A stretch of DNA of 64,000 nucleotides from JAVVEG01 sp041751425 (GCA_041751425.1 JBGSXL010000017.1:124001-188000), one strand, 5' to 3'; shown: positions 35,513 to 44,914, counted from the first letter of the stretch. Notes: generated by a model not told the origin, from the letters alone. Numbers and translations: made by a program.

Positions 35513-36877
35513 ATGAATCTGGAAGTTGTTGTACTTGCCGCGGGAAAAGGCACCCGCATGTATTCAGACACACCCAAGGTATTGCATAAAATTGGTGGCA
35601 AACCGATGCTGGCTCATGTCATTGATGTTGCCGCTCAGCTGCAGGCAAAAAAAACCTGGCTGGTTATTGGCTACGGCGGCGAGAAGATCAAAATGCACTT
35701 TGCAGCACAGGACGCGCTTGGCTGGGTAGAGCAAACAGAGCAGCTTGGCACTGGTCATGCCGTCATGCAGGCAATGCCCCATATCAATACGAACAGTCAG
35801 GTTCTGATTCTTTATGGTGATGTTCCTCTGTTAAGAAGAGAGACTTTGCAACAACTGCTGGGAAAGCTGGTGTCAGCACCGGTCGCCATACTGACCTTAA
35901 ACACGCGTTCACCATTTGGGCTGGGGAGAATCATCCGTGATGCAAATGGCGCCGTAGTTGCTATTGTGGAAGAGAAAGATGCCAGCGCTGAACAAAAGGC
36001 CATCACTGAAATCAACAGCGGCATCATTGCCGTGACAGCAAGTCACCTGCAGCGCTGGCTATCGCAATTGACCACGAGCAATGCGCAGGGTGAATACTAC
36101 CTCACAGATATCATTGCGCTGGCCAAACAGGATGGCGAGCGAATAGAAACGTTGATCACGGACGATGCGCTACAAGTGCAGGGCGTGAATAACCGTCTGC
36201 AACTTGCCGAGCTGGAGCGCTACTATCAAATACAGCGCGCGCGCAGCCTGGCATCTGATGGCGTCACTATCAGCGATCCGCAACGCCTGGATATTCGGGG
36301 AGAGCTCGCTGTCGGCAAAGATGTAGAGATTGATATCAATGTCATTCTGGAAGGAAGGATTCAGATTGGCAACCGTGTGAGCATCGGACCAAATGTCGTT
36401 ATTAAGAATGCCAGCATTGGTGATGATGCAAAAATTCTGGCCAACTCCATTATTGAAGACTCACAAATAGGCGCGCAATGTTCTGTGGGCCCATTTGCCC
36501 GAATTCGACCAGGCACAGTTTTAAAAGATAAGGCAAAGGTTGGCAACTTCGTAGAGACAAAAAAAGCCACGATTGGCAAAGGCAGCAAGGTCAGCCATCT
36601 GAGTTATATCGGTGACGCCACCCTTGGTAATGATGTGAATATCGGCGCCGGCACCATCACGTGCAACTACGATGGCGTTAACAAATTTCAAACGCAGATT
36701 GAAGACGGGGTTTTTGTTGGCTCAAACACTGCGTTGGTTGCCCCGGTCAAGTTGGGGAAGAATGTGACAGTTGGCGCTGGCTCAACAATAACCGGTGACG
36801 TGCCAGACGATAACCTTGCTGTAGCAAGAGGCCGACAAAAAAATATTGAAGGTTGGAAGAAGCCAACAAAGAAGTAA
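35513..36877 (+). CDS. glmU: Bifunctional GlmU: glucosamine-1-phosphate acetyltransferase / UDP-GlcNAc pyrophosphorylase
   Basis: 454 residues. The N-terminal nucleotidyltransferase domain has LAAGKGTRMYSDTPKVLH; the C-terminal half is a left-handed beta helix of hexapeptide repeats (isoleucine and valine every sixth residue, from about 250), ending with NIGAGTITCNYDG and the acetyl-CoA region. It makes UDP-N-acetylglucosamine for peptidoglycan and lipopolysaccharide. The start lies 27 bases after the atp terminator; glmS follows 32 bases later, so substrate supply and use are linked. Confidence 0.97.
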   Translation: MNLEVVVLAAGKGTRMYSDTPKVLHKIGGKPMLAHVIDVAAQLQAKKTWLVIGYGGEKIKMHFAAQDALGWVEQTEQLGTGHAVMQAMPHINTNSQVLILYGDVPLLRRETLQQLLGKLVSAPVAILTLNTRSPFGLGRIIRDANGAVVAIVEEKDASAEQKAITEINSGIIAVTASHLQRWLSQLTTSNAQGEYYLTDIIALAKQDGERIETLITDDALQVQGVNNRLQLAELERYYQIQRARSLASDGVTISDPQRLDIRGELAVGKDVEIDINVILEGRIQIGNRVSIGPNVVIKNASIGDDAKILANSIIEDSQIGAQCSVGPFARIRPGTVLKDKAKVGNFVETKKATIGKGSKVSHLSYIGDATLGNDVNIGAGTITCNYDGVNKFQTQIEDGVFVGSNTALVAPVKLGKNVTVGAGSTITGDVPDDNLAVARGRQKNIEGWKKPTKK

Positions 36878-36909
36878 TCGCGCTGGAATTCAGAATCAAT
36901 GAGGCAAAT

Positions 36910-38745
36910 ATGTGTGGAATAGTTGGCGGGATTGCTCAACGTGAAATATCAGGCATTCTTCTGGAAGGGCTGAAGAGGCTTGAGTATCGTGGTTATGATT
37001 CAGCGGGCATGGCGCTTATCAGTGCGCAGGATAACAAGATCGCCTGTCTGAAGACCGTGGGTAAAGTGGAGAAGCTGGAACAATCTCTGGCTCACAATCC
37101 ATTAAAAGGAAGGCTGGGTATTGCGCACACACGTTGGGCAACGCATGGGGTTCCCAGCGAGATTAACGCTCACCCGCATGTGTCGGGCTCCGAGATTGCA
37201 TTGGTGCACAATGGCATCATTGAAAACTACGCTCAGCTGCGCACGCAATTAAAAAAAGATGGTTACAAATTTGTATCGGAAACGGATACCGAAGTTATTG
37301 CGCATCTTGTTCATCAGGCCTGTCAGGACGGCAAGACATCGCTGCTGGATGCCGTCACACGAACCGTCAAAAAATTACATGGCGCGTATGGCTTGTGCGT
37401 CATCAGCGAAAGATATCCGGATAGGATTATCGCCGCACGCAGTGGCAGTCCGCTGGTGATTGGCGTGGGTATCGGTGAATGCTTTGTCGCATCAGATGCG
37501 TTGGCCCTTGGGCAGGTAACAGACCGCTTTATGTACTTGGAAGAGGGGGATATCGCCGAGCTGACTCTGAACAACGTCAAGATCTGGCATAACGGAAAGA
37601 AAGTAACACGGCCCATCAACCAGATCAGAAGCGAACTGGGTGAAATCGACAAGGGCGAGTACGGCCATTTCATGCTGAAAGAAATTCACGAACAGGCCAA
37701 GGTTGTGAGGAATACGCTGAGCGGCAGAATCAGCGAAACGCATATGTTGGAAGAAGCCTTTGGTGTAAAAGCCAAAGACATATTCGATAAAGTGAAGAAC
37801 GTGCAGATTGTCGCTTGTGGCACCAGCTCACATGCCGGGTTGATAGCCAAGTACTGGCTGGAAGACATTGCGCGCCTGCCGTGCAATGTTGATATCGCCA
37901 GCGACTATCGTTATCGCAGAATAGTTGTGCAGGAAGGAACCTTGTTCGTTACCATCTCCCAATCGGGAGAAACGGCAGATACACTGGCGGCGTTACGTTT
38001 CGCCAAGGAAGCCAACTATGTGGGACATCTGGCCATTTGTAATGTAGCTACCAGTTCTCTGGTGCGCGAATCCGATTTCACATTATTGACGATGGCAGGG
38101 CGCGAGATAGGTGTAGCTTCAACGAAAGCGTTCACCACCCAGCTAGTCGCTTTGCTGTTGTTGACACTGGTTCTGGGCAGGCGCAATGGTCTGAGCGAAA
38201 TCGCAGAAGCGCGCATCGTGAAGGATTTGCACAAGTTGCCCGATTTAATTACGAAAACGCTGGCGCTGGACAGCAAGATTCAGACATTGTCACGCAGCTT
38301 CGCGGCAAAACAGCACGCGCTTTTCCTGGGTCGCGGAATACAGTACCCGGTGGCCAAGGAAGGAGCGCTGAAACTGAAAGAGATCTCCTACATCCACGCT
38401 GAGGCTTATCCCGCCGGCGAACTTAAGCATGGGCCGTTGGCGCTGGTGGACAACAAGATGCCAGTCATCGCGGTAGCACCCAATGACGAACTGCTGGGTA
38501 AACTGAAAGCCAATCTGCAGGAAGTCAGTGCCCGAGGGGGTCAGTTGTTTGTATTTGCTGACGAGACGGCCGGCTTCGAGAACGACAAAGGCATGAAGGT
38601 GATTGATGTACCCGCGGTGCCCGAAGTGCTGGCACCGATTATATACACCATTCCCTTACAGTTGCTTTCCTATCATGTGGCCATACTTAAAGGCACGGAC
38701 GTGGATCATCCGCGCAATCTCGCCAAATCAGTTACGGTGGAGTAG
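36910..38745 (+). CDS. glmS: Glutamine-fructose-6-phosphate aminotransferase (isomerising)
   Basis: 611 residues from ATG 36910, set by the catalytic N-terminal cysteine: processing of MCGIVGG exposes Cys1, the glutaminase nucleophile. GAGG lies five bases upstream; the longer frame from 36853 overlaps glmU and would block the cysteine. Two SIS domains follow (CGTSSHAG, SQSGETADT; then HAEAYPAGELKHGPLAL), and the C-terminus DHPRNLAKSVTVE is canonical. It makes glucosamine-6-phosphate, the first step toward UDP-GlcNAc. No DeoR-type regulator gene lies between glmU and glmS, unlike in Pseudomonas. Confidence 0.97.
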   Translation: MCGIVGGIAQREISGILLEGLKRLEYRGYDSAGMALISAQDNKIACLKTVGKVEKLEQSLAHNPLKGRLGIAHTRWATHGVPSEINAHPHVSGSEIALVHNGIIENYAQLRTQLKKDGYKFVSETDTEVIAHLVHQACQDGKTSLLDAVTRTVKKLHGAYGLCVISERYPDRIIAARSGSPLVIGVGIGECFVASDALALGQVTDRFMYLEEGDIAELTLNNVKIWHNGKKVTRPINQIRSELGEIDKGEYGHFMLKEIHEQAKVVRNTLSGRISETHMLEEAFGVKAKDIFDKVKNVQIVACGTSSHAGLIAKYWLEDIARLPCNVDIASDYRYRRIVVQEGTLFVTISQSGETADTLAALRFAKEANYVGHLAICNVATSSLVRESDFTLLTMAGREIGVASTKAFTTQLVALLLLTLVLGRRNGLSEIAEARIVKDLHKLPDLITKTLALDSKIQTLSRSFAAKQHALFLGRGIQYPVAKEGALKLKEISYIHAEAYPAGELKHGPLALVDNKMPVIAVAPNDELLGKLKANLQEVSARGGQLFVFADETAGFENDKGMKVIDVPAVPEVLAPIIYTIPLQLLSYHVAILKGTDVDHPRNLAKSVTVE

Positions 38746-38759
38746 GCGACAGGCATAGC

Positions 38760-40259
38760 TCATGAGGGTTCCTGATTACTGCTACTCTCATCACTGCCCA
38801 TATGCGTCATACTGCGATCGACTTCGTTTAAAGGCAGCGTTGGCAGTATGGTGCTTGGCCCGGTCAGGTTGGCCGGGCTCATGATCTGATCAATGCGCTT
38901 CTGGCTGAGCAGTTTCTCCTCCTGGATCAATTCCACCACGCTTCTGCCAGTCTCCAGTGCAATACGCGCGATGCGGGTTGCCTGCTCGTAGCCCAAGTGC
39001 GGACTGAACACCGTCACGATGCCTATGGAGTTGCGCACCAGGGCTTCGGTATGTTCCGTATTGGCTGTGATGCCACGAATACATTTCTTGGTAAGCATGT
39101 GGATGGCATTGGTGAGCATGCGCATGGAGCTCATCAGGTTGTAGATGATCACCGGCTCGAAGGCATTTAGTTGCAGCTGGCCCCCTTCAGCAGCGAAAGA
39201 GACAGTCAGATCGTTGCCGATAACCTGAAACGCCACCTGATTAACCGCTTCGGGAATAACGGGGTTCACTTTCCCGGGCATGATTGACGACCCTGGCTGC
39301 ATAGGTGGCAGATTGATCTCATTGAAACCCGCTCGCGGTCCACTGGAGAGCAGGCGCAGGTCATTAGAGATCTTGGACAATTTGATAGCCAGTCGCTTCA
39401 ACATGCTGGAGAACAACACAAACGCGCCGGTGTCGGAACTCGCCTCCACCAGGTTTTCTGCCAATCGGAATCGGTGGCCGCTTATGTCACTCAGATAGGA
39501 AACAGCTTTGTCAGCGTATCCCGCATGCGCATTGATGCCCGTTCCAATAGCTGTGCCGCCCAGATTGATCTCGCAAAACAGGGTCGCTAACTCCGCCAGG
39601 CGGTCAACATCTTCTTGCAGCGTAACTGCCCATCCGATGAACTCCTGTCCCATGGTCATGGGCACAGCATCCTGCAATTGCGTTCTACCCATTTTCAGGA
39701 TGCCGCCGAATTCCTCGCCCTTTTCCAAGAGAGCGGCCTTCAGTTCGACCAGCGCGTTGACCAGAGGGTCATCTCCGTATATCAACGCCAACCGTACAGC
39801 GGTGGGATAAACATCGTTAGTCGATTGCGACATATTGACGTCGTTGTTGGGGTGCAGAAACTGATAATCACCTTTTTCCTTGCCCAGCAACTCCAGCGCT
39901 CTATTGGCAATAACCTCGTTGGCATTCATATTGGTTGAAGTACCCGCGCCGCCCTGAATCAAATCAACTACGAACTCGGTATGCAAGGCGCCACCCACAA
40001 TTTCTATGCAGGCCCGCTCTATGGCATCCGCTTTCTTCGGCTCCAGCAGGTTGAGATCACGGTTGGCCCGCGCGGCAGCCTGCTTGACCTGGGCCAGTGC
40101 AATAATCAGTTCCGGGAAATGGCAAATGGGCACGCCGGTGAGATTGAAGTTCTCCAGAGCACGTTGGGTCTGAATGCCATAGTAGGCATTGGCGGGAACC
40201 TGGCGTTCTCCCAGCAAATCGTGTTCAGTGCGGCATTGGATGGGTGTTTCGTTTTCCAT
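38760..40259 (-). CDS. aspA: Aspartate ammonia-lyase (aspartase)
   Basis: 499 residues from ATG 40259 (TTG 40271 is in frame but the GGAACC element lies between the two). The fumarase/aspartase superfamily signature GSSIMPGKVNP is present, with GTSTNMNANEV and NMSQSTNDVYPTA. Lengths and the TEHDLLGERQVPANAYYGIQT start fit aspartase better than class II fumarase. It reversibly splits aspartate into fumarate and ammonia. It lies 43 bases downstream of a HexR-like regulator gene on the same strand and converges on glmS. Fumarase activity is the main alternative but less likely. Confidence 0.9.
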   Translation of the reverse strand: MENETPIQCRTEHDLLGERQVPANAYYGIQTQRALENFNLTGVPICHFPELIIALAQVKQAAARANRDLNLLEPKKADAIERACIEIVGGALHTEFVVDLIQGGAGTSTNMNANEVIANRALELLGKEKGDYQFLHPNNDVNMSQSTNDVYPTAVRLALIYGDDPLVNALVELKAALLEKGEEFGGILKMGRTQLQDAVPMTMGQEFIGWAVTLQEDVDRLAELATLFCEINLGGTAIGTGINAHAGYADKAVSYLSDISGHRFRLAENLVEASSDTGAFVLFSSMLKRLAIKLSKISNDLRLLSSGPRAGFNEINLPPMQPGSSIMPGKVNPVIPEAVNQVAFQVIGNDLTVSFAAEGGQLQLNAFEPVIIYNLMSSMRMLTNAIHMLTKKCIRGITANTEHTEALVRNSIGIVTVFSPHLGYEQATRIARIALETGRSVVELIQEEKLLSQKRIDQIMSPANLTGPSTILPTLPLNEVDRSMTHMGSDESSSNQEPS

Positions 40260-40302
40260 GATAGGTTCCAAATTAAGTCATGACAGTTAAAGGATTTCGA
40301 GT

Positions 40303-41148
40303 TCAGGTGCGCAGTGAGCGCAGACTCTTGTTGATACGTTTAAGGTGATCTTTAAGTAATGGTTTGCGATAGCGTGCCACGCCCATGGCCAGCACATCAA
40401 TAACCAGCAAGTGGGCGATGCGCGAGGAAACCGGCGTGAACACATGCAGATCCTCTTCCATATTCACGTAGATAGGAATGCTGCAAAGCTTGCTCAAAGG
40501 GGTCTCCTGCGGCGCCAGACCAATGACTGTAGCGCCTGCCTCCATTGCGAGCTTCACGCTTTGAATCAACGCTTTGGTGCGTCCGGACTGGGAAATGGCG
40601 ACCACCACATCCTGCTCACTTAATGAAATTGCCGACATATGCTGAATATGCGGGTCTGTATAAGCGGCCGTCGAAAGCTGCAGACGGAAAAACTTGTGCT
40701 GCGCGTCCGCAGCCACCGAGCCGGAGGCGCCGAAGCCATAGAATTCCACCCGGTTTGCCTTGCTGATGATGTTGATCGCTTTCTTCAACACCACAGGGTC
40801 GAGCTCATCACGCACTGCCAGCAACGAGCCGATGGTGGAATCGAACACCTTGTGGCTGAGATCTGCCACAGTATCTTTGTCATCCACGGAAAATTGCGTG
40901 TAACTGGGGTTGGCGCCCATATGCTGGGCAAGTTGTAACTTGAAGGCCTGAAAACCGTCGAACTCCAGCGCACGACAAAATCGTATGACAGTGGGCTCAC
41001 TCACCTCTGCGCTGGAGGCAACATCAACGATACGCATATTGATAACGCTGGCTGCATTGTCAAGAATGAAATCTGCTACCTTGCGCTCGGACTTACGCAA
41101 ACTGTCGCGATGTTCCTTGATCTTGGTGATTGGATTCTGAGATTCCAC
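40303..41148 (-). CDS. HexR-like transcriptional regulator (RpiR family)
   Basis: 281 residues from GTG 41148. The N-terminal RpiR helix-turn-helix domain (KSERKVADFIL, then SSAEVSEPTVIRFCRALEF) is followed by a sugar-phosphate-binding SIS domain (FYGFGASGSVAADAQHKFF, then VVAISQSGRTKALI). These features and the C-terminus resemble HexR, which senses 2-keto-3-deoxy-6-phosphogluconate and controls central carbon genes. Here the downstream gene is aspartase rather than zwf or edd. It is divergent from the next gene, with an inverted repeat between them. Confidence 0.85.
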   Translation of the reverse strand: MESQNPITKIKEHRDSLRKSERKVADFILDNAASVINMRIVDVASSAEVSEPTVIRFCRALEFDGFQAFKLQLAQHMGANPSYTQFSVDDKDTVADLSHKVFDSTIGSLLAVRDELDPVVLKKAINIISKANRVEFYGFGASGSVAADAQHKFFRLQLSTAAYTDPHIQHMSAISLSEQDVVVAISQSGRTKALIQSVKLAMEAGATVIGLAPQETPLSKLCSIPIYVNMEEDLHVFTPVSSRIAHLLVIDVLAMGVARYRKPLLKDHLKRINKSLRSLRT

Positions 41149-41200
41149 AAGTGCATCCGTAGTCGATAATTTCTGGTGAACTATTCCGCTACACTTAAAA

Positions 41201-41222
41201 TGTCAGCTGCTTTATGCTGACA
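41201..41222. promoter_or_regulatory. Inverted repeat TGTCAGC-N8-GCTGACA, candidate operator
   Basis: A 7-bp perfect inverted repeat with an 8-base centre lies in the 87-base gap between the HexR-like gene (start 41148) and the divergent gene at 41236. The position suits an autoregulatory operator, although the sequence does not resemble the published HexR operator (TGTARTT...). Confidence 0.45.
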
Positions 41223-41235
41223 GCCAATCAAGTTC

Positions 41236-42489
41236 ATGCTGAAAGACAGACACCGCTTGCAATATAGCAGGATTATGCCGCATTTAACTACATTAAGCAG
41301 TAAACCCCTGCAGGCTCGCTTTGTTGATTCCATAGCAGAAGTGTCTGCGAAAACCTGGAACCGTTTGGTCGATAATGCCAGCCCGTTTCTTCGTCATGAG
41401 TTTTTGCTGGCGCTGGAAGCATCAGCAAGCACGACAGCGGAAACAGGCTGGCAACCTTGTCATCTACTACTCTGCATGGACGGAGGCGACGGTGCTGAAA
41501 ACGTGGTTGCCGCCGTGCCCTTATTTCAAAAAACACACTCGTACGGCGAATATGTATTCGACTGGTCGTGGGCAGACGCCTACCACCGCCACGGAATTTC
41601 TTATTACCCAAAATTGATTTCCGCGGTGCCGTTTACGCCCAGTGTGGCTTCTCGCATTCTAATGGGCGATATTCACTACGAAAAAACGGCTGCTTCACAA
41701 AACAGGCTCGAAGAAATCACCCATGCAGTTGCCACAGCGATCAAGCATTATGCAAAAGAAAAAGGGCAAAGCTCCTGGCATGTACTCTTTCCCGATAGCC
41801 AACAAAGTCAGCTACTCGCGTCGCAAGGTTTATTGCAACGCTCTGCATGTCAGTTTCACTGGCGCAATCGTGGCTACCAGAACTTTGAGGATTTTCTGCA
41901 GACATTCAGTTCGCGCAAACGCAAAAATCTGCGCAAGGAGCGCGAAGCAGTTAGACAACAGGGAGTTCAGTTCGAGTATCTGCTGCCTGAAAATATCGAT
42001 GAGAGGCTATGGGATCAGTTCTACCTTTTTTATCAGAGCACGTATCTTATTCGTGGTCAGCAGGGCTATCTAAGCAGAGAGTTTTTTAGTCTGGTTGCTG
42101 CGAGCATGCCGGAGAATCTCCTGTTGGTAATGGCCAAACAGAATGGGCGCTATATTGCTGGTGCGCTCAGCTTCAAAGATGACAAAAAACTGTACGGCAG
42201 ATACTGGGGGTGCTTGCAGGAATTTCAGTTTCTGCATTTCGAAGCCTGTTACTACCAAGGAATCAATTACTGTATAGAGAACGGGCTAGAGAGTTTTGAT
42301 TCAGGCGCTCAGGGAGAGCATAAAATACAACGTGGGTTTGAACCTGTTAAAACGTTTTCAAATCACTGGATAGCGGATGAACGTTTCGCAGATGCGATAG
42401 CAGATTTTCTGCGCCGCGAAGCTAAACACATTGATGCATACATCGAACAAACAAAAGCGTTTCTGCCATTCAAACGCAACGACAATTGA
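41236..42489 (+). CDS. FemAB/GNAT-like protein of the DUF482 family
   Basis: 417 residues (404 if translation begins at ATG 41275). The sequence resembles the DUF482 family, annotated as peptidoglycan biosynthesis/recognition protein with a GNAT/FemAB-like fold: SPFLRHEFLLALE near the start, VFDWSWADAYHRHG, then SSRKRKNLRKEREAV and RYIAGALSFKDDKKLYGRYWG. Family members are thought to transfer acyl or aminoacyl groups, but the reaction is not established. The stop codon TGA and the stop of the convergent gene form a shared TGATCA. Confidence 0.75.
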   Translation: MLKDRHRLQYSRIMPHLTTLSSKPLQARFVDSIAEVSAKTWNRLVDNASPFLRHEFLLALEASASTTAETGWQPCHLLLCMDGGDGAENVVAAVPLFQKTHSYGEYVFDWSWADAYHRHGISYYPKLISAVPFTPSVASRILMGDIHYEKTAASQNRLEEITHAVATAIKHYAKEKGQSSWHVLFPDSQQSQLLASQGLLQRSACQFHWRNRGYQNFEDFLQTFSSRKRKNLRKEREAVRQQGVQFEYLLPENIDERLWDQFYLFYQSTYLIRGQQGYLSREFFSLVAASMPENLLLVMAKQNGRYIAGALSFKDDKKLYGRYWGCLQEFQFLHFEACYYQGINYCIENGLESFDSGAQGEHKIQRGFEPVKTFSNHWIADERFADAIADFLRREAKHIDAYIEQTKAFLPFKRNDN

Positions 42490-43107
42490 TCAGCGTTTTT
42501 CCCACACCAGTAACTGATTATTCGCGGGCATTGCATTGTCTTCAATGAAATGCAGCTCCACGCCGTCCGCAATTTCAACCAGCGCCTCAAAGTCACGCAC
42601 ACCACTGGCCGGGTCGCGGGATTTGAGCCAGAGATCAAACTGCTCATTGCTGGGCGTGGTGAATTCACCTTCATACTTGAACGGGCCATAGACACATAAT
42701 CTGCCGCCGGGTTTCAATAATCCGCCAGCGTGATGCATGAAATCCTGTGCTGCGTGCCATGGCATTATGTGCAGGCTGTTGGCAGTGAAAATATAATCCA
42801 CTGCAGAGAACCCCCATTCGCTTTGTGTAACATCCAGCGCCTTCGCCAAGGGCAGATTGCTCAGTTGCGTGGCAGCGATACGCAGATTCAAACTGTCGAC
42901 ATTGGCGGGGATGTCCGTAGATTGCCAGTGCAAATGCGGCATATTCTGAGCAAAGTACACGGCATGCTGTCCGGTGCCGCCGGCAATTTCCAATACCGAA
43001 CTTAATGAATTACTCGCTGCAGCAAGCAGATGCCTGCGCAGCACACAAAGAATTGGGTCTTTATTGTTTTCACAGGAAGGCGCAAAAGGAAGGTCGGTGG
43101 GGCTCAT
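42490..43107 (-). CDS. DUF938 SAM-dependent methyltransferase
   Basis: 205 residues from ATG 43107, chosen because DUF938 proteins begin near PFAPSCENNKDPIL; the longer frame to 43191 overlaps yaaA. The motif I equivalent is VLEIAGGTGQHAVYFA, followed by WQSTDI and YIFTANSLHIMPW; the sequence ends LLVWEKR. The substrate is unknown. It begins four bases after yaaA on the same strand, so the two are probably co-transcribed, and is convergent with the DUF482 gene without any spacer. Confidence 0.85.
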   Translation of the reverse strand: MSPTDLPFAPSCENNKDPILCVLRRHLLAAASNSLSSVLEIAGGTGQHAVYFAQNMPHLHWQSTDIPANVDSLNLRIAATQLSNLPLAKALDVTQSEWGFSAVDYIFTANSLHIMPWHAAQDFMHHAGGLLKPGGRLCVYGPFKYEGEFTTPSNEQFDLWLKSRDPASGVRDFEALVEIADGVELHFIEDNAMPANNQLLVWEKR

Positions 43108-43111
43108 GTGT

Positions 43112-43900
43112 TTAACCCAGGGCCTTGCGCAGAAACACCGGCGCTTTTTCCGTGGAATCCTTCGCGCTGTAGCGATAACCATCAAGGTCAAAGCGCTGCA
43201 AATCGGTGTGGTCGGTTATTCGGTTCCTGATCACAAACGCTGTCATCATGCCGCGCGCCTTCTTGGCGAAAAAACTGATGACCTTGTACTGTCCGTTTTT
43301 GAAATCCCTGAACACCGGATTAATGACATCGGCTGTGAGGGCCTTTTCTTTAACAGCGCGGAAGTATTCGTTGGACGCCAGATTCACCAGCAGTCCCGAT
43401 TTCTGTTGCTTCAATGCAGCGTTCAGTTGCCGGGTTATTCTGTCTCCCCAAAACGCATACAAATTATCTGTATCGCCATGTCGCAAACGGGCTCCCATCT
43501 CCAGACGATAAGCCTGCATCAGATCCAAAGGCTTGAGCAGGCCATACAGGCCGGAAAGGATACGCACGTGCTGATTAGCGAAAACCACATCAGTGGCGCT
43601 CAGCTTTCTTGCTTCCAGCCCCACATAAACATCGCCGGTAAAGGCGTACAGGGCGGGCTTTGCATTATCGCTGTCAAACGGTGCGCGCCAATTGGCATTC
43701 CGGCGGAAGTTGAGTTCACCCAGCGCGGGGCTGATGTGCATCAGCTCGCTCAGATCTTCGGGGGAGAGCTTCCGCAAAGTTTTAATCAGCCGTTTTGATT
43801 CTTGCAACAGGGAGGGTTGGGTGAACTGGCGGTTCTCAACAGCGACCGGCAGGGGGGTAGCAAAATCGAGCGTCTTGGCAGGGGAGAGCACAACCAGCAT
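43112..43900 (-). CDS. yaaA: Peroxide stress protein YaaA (DUF328)
   Basis: 262 residues, beginning MLVVLSPAKTLDF, a hallmark of YaaA. Further conserved parts are QHVRILSGLYGLLKPLDLMQAYRLEMG, shown here only as family landmarks, LVNLASNEYF and KKARGMMTAFVI. YaaA lowers free intracellular iron and limits oxidative DNA damage in E. coli. It lies 21 bases after a DUF4265-like gene and four bases before the DUF938 gene. Confidence 0.93.
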   Translation of the reverse strand: MLVVLSPAKTLDFATPLPVAVENRQFTQPSLLQESKRLIKTLRKLSPEDLSELMHISPALGELNFRRNANWRAPFDSDNAKPALYAFTGDVYVGLEARKLSATDVVFANQHVRILSGLYGLLKPLDLMQAYRLEMGARLRHGDTDNLYAFWGDRITRQLNAALKQQKSGLLVNLASNEYFRAVKEKALTADVINPVFRDFKNGQYKVISFFAKKARGMMTAFVIRNRITDHTDLQRFDLDGYRYSAKDSTEKAPVFLRKALG

Positions 43901-43921
43901 GTAAACCTCAAATCGGGGCGA

Positions 43922-44434
43922 TCAAACGTTGTCGGCGAAATCCAGCCACCAATTCAATGGTGTTGTTCCGTCCTGGGGGTCATAAACATTGCCATAGTAC
44001 CAGACCAGCCCCGGGAATTGGCCGACCGCTTTGTCCAACAACAACTCTATTTGCTGAAAACCAATGGACACATGAATCGAATAAATCAGCAGACCCACGC
44101 TGTGCTGCTCCAGACTCCCATCAATCAACTCGAACTCAGGAGTGAGAAACTGCTCGGCGGCGTCTATGTTATGCTTGCGAAAAATTCGGATGGTCAGGTG
44201 ACCGCTGCGTTTGAGCAGCTCACAACCCTGCGCAGTTCTGGCAGGAAAGCGAATAGTGTCGCCGCGCGCAAGCCCGCGCACGAAAGCAGGGGCCTGCAGG
44301 ATGCGATACTCACCTTGCTTGCCCTCTACAGGGCTGACCTTGATCTGCTCAAGCACAGGCTCGCCTTCGGCATTCAGTCCGGCGACTAGAGGTATGTGCT
44401 GGGTTTCCAAGGTTAACTCGCTATTTGATTCCAT
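43922..44434 (-). CDS. DUF4265-like conserved protein
   Basis: 170 residues from ATG 44434, with GGAG about 11 bases upstream; the open frame continues to 44515. No signal peptide or membrane segment. The central ILQAPAFVRGLARGDTIRF and SGHLTIRIF segments resemble the DUF4265 family, which has no assigned function. The C-terminal half (GFQQIELLLDKAVGQFPGLV) is less familiar. It lies upstream of yaaA on the same strand. Confidence 0.6.
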   Translation of the reverse strand: MESNSELTLETQHIPLVAGLNAEGEPVLEQIKVSPVEGKQGEYRILQAPAFVRGLARGDTIRFPARTAQGCELLKRSGHLTIRIFRKHNIDAAEQFLTPEFELIDGSLEQHSVGLLIYSIHVSIGFQQIELLLDKAVGQFPGLVWYYGNVYDPQDGTTPLNWWLDFADNV

Positions 44435-44548
44435 AACGTGTTGAGCTCCATAAGTAACTGGTTTCCACAATAATTGTGACTCCATGCGCAGGGTGCACAA
44501 CTTGAGGCTCACCACAGATTTTTATTACACGCATGGAGATTATCCGGG

Positions 44549-44914
44549 ATGCTGGAACAATTAAAGCGCTTAGCGGACAAATTGCGCGTATTAAGAGCGC
44601 CCGCGTTGTTTTTGTCACTGCTTACGCTACTGGCACTTGCCTGGATTGTCATAAACTCCAACTCGCAGGAGGATGACATTTATCTGATTCCCGTGTTGGT
44701 GCTGTTCATCTGGTCATTGCTGGCGTTTTCTTTCCTTAGTCTTTTCGCACATATACCGCAGCACGCCGAGGAAAAGAGCAGTCGTTTGGAAAAAATGATT
44801 ACAGGCTTGCAACGCGGTTTCTATTATCTGTTTGCCATAGCGCTGATATTGGTGACCAATGCGCTAATACTTACCAGCGTGCAATTATTTGGTGCGTGGA
44901 TGCGCATGTACTGA
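44549..44914 (+). CDS. Small integral membrane protein of unknown function
   Basis: 121 residues. Three hydrophobic segments are visible at about 20-36 (LFLSLLTLLALAWIVI), 46-67 and 90-112, with a charged loop (HAEEKSSRLEKMITGLQRG) between the second and third. No family is recognised. TTATCCGGGAT precedes the ATG. It begins 114 bases from the divergent DUF4265-like gene and ends about 95 bases before the thioesterase gene. Confidence 0.65.
   Translation: MLEQLKRLADKLRVLRAPALFLSLLTLLALAWIVINSNSQEDDIYLIPVLVLFIWSLLAFSFLSLFAHIPQHAEEKSSRLEKMITGLQRGFYYLFAIALILVTNALILTSVQLFGAWMRMY

Noticed and set aside
42974..43798. 274-residue plus-strand open frame
   Set aside because: Antisense to yaaA and the DUF938 gene, both with clear family signatures; composition is that of a shadow frame.
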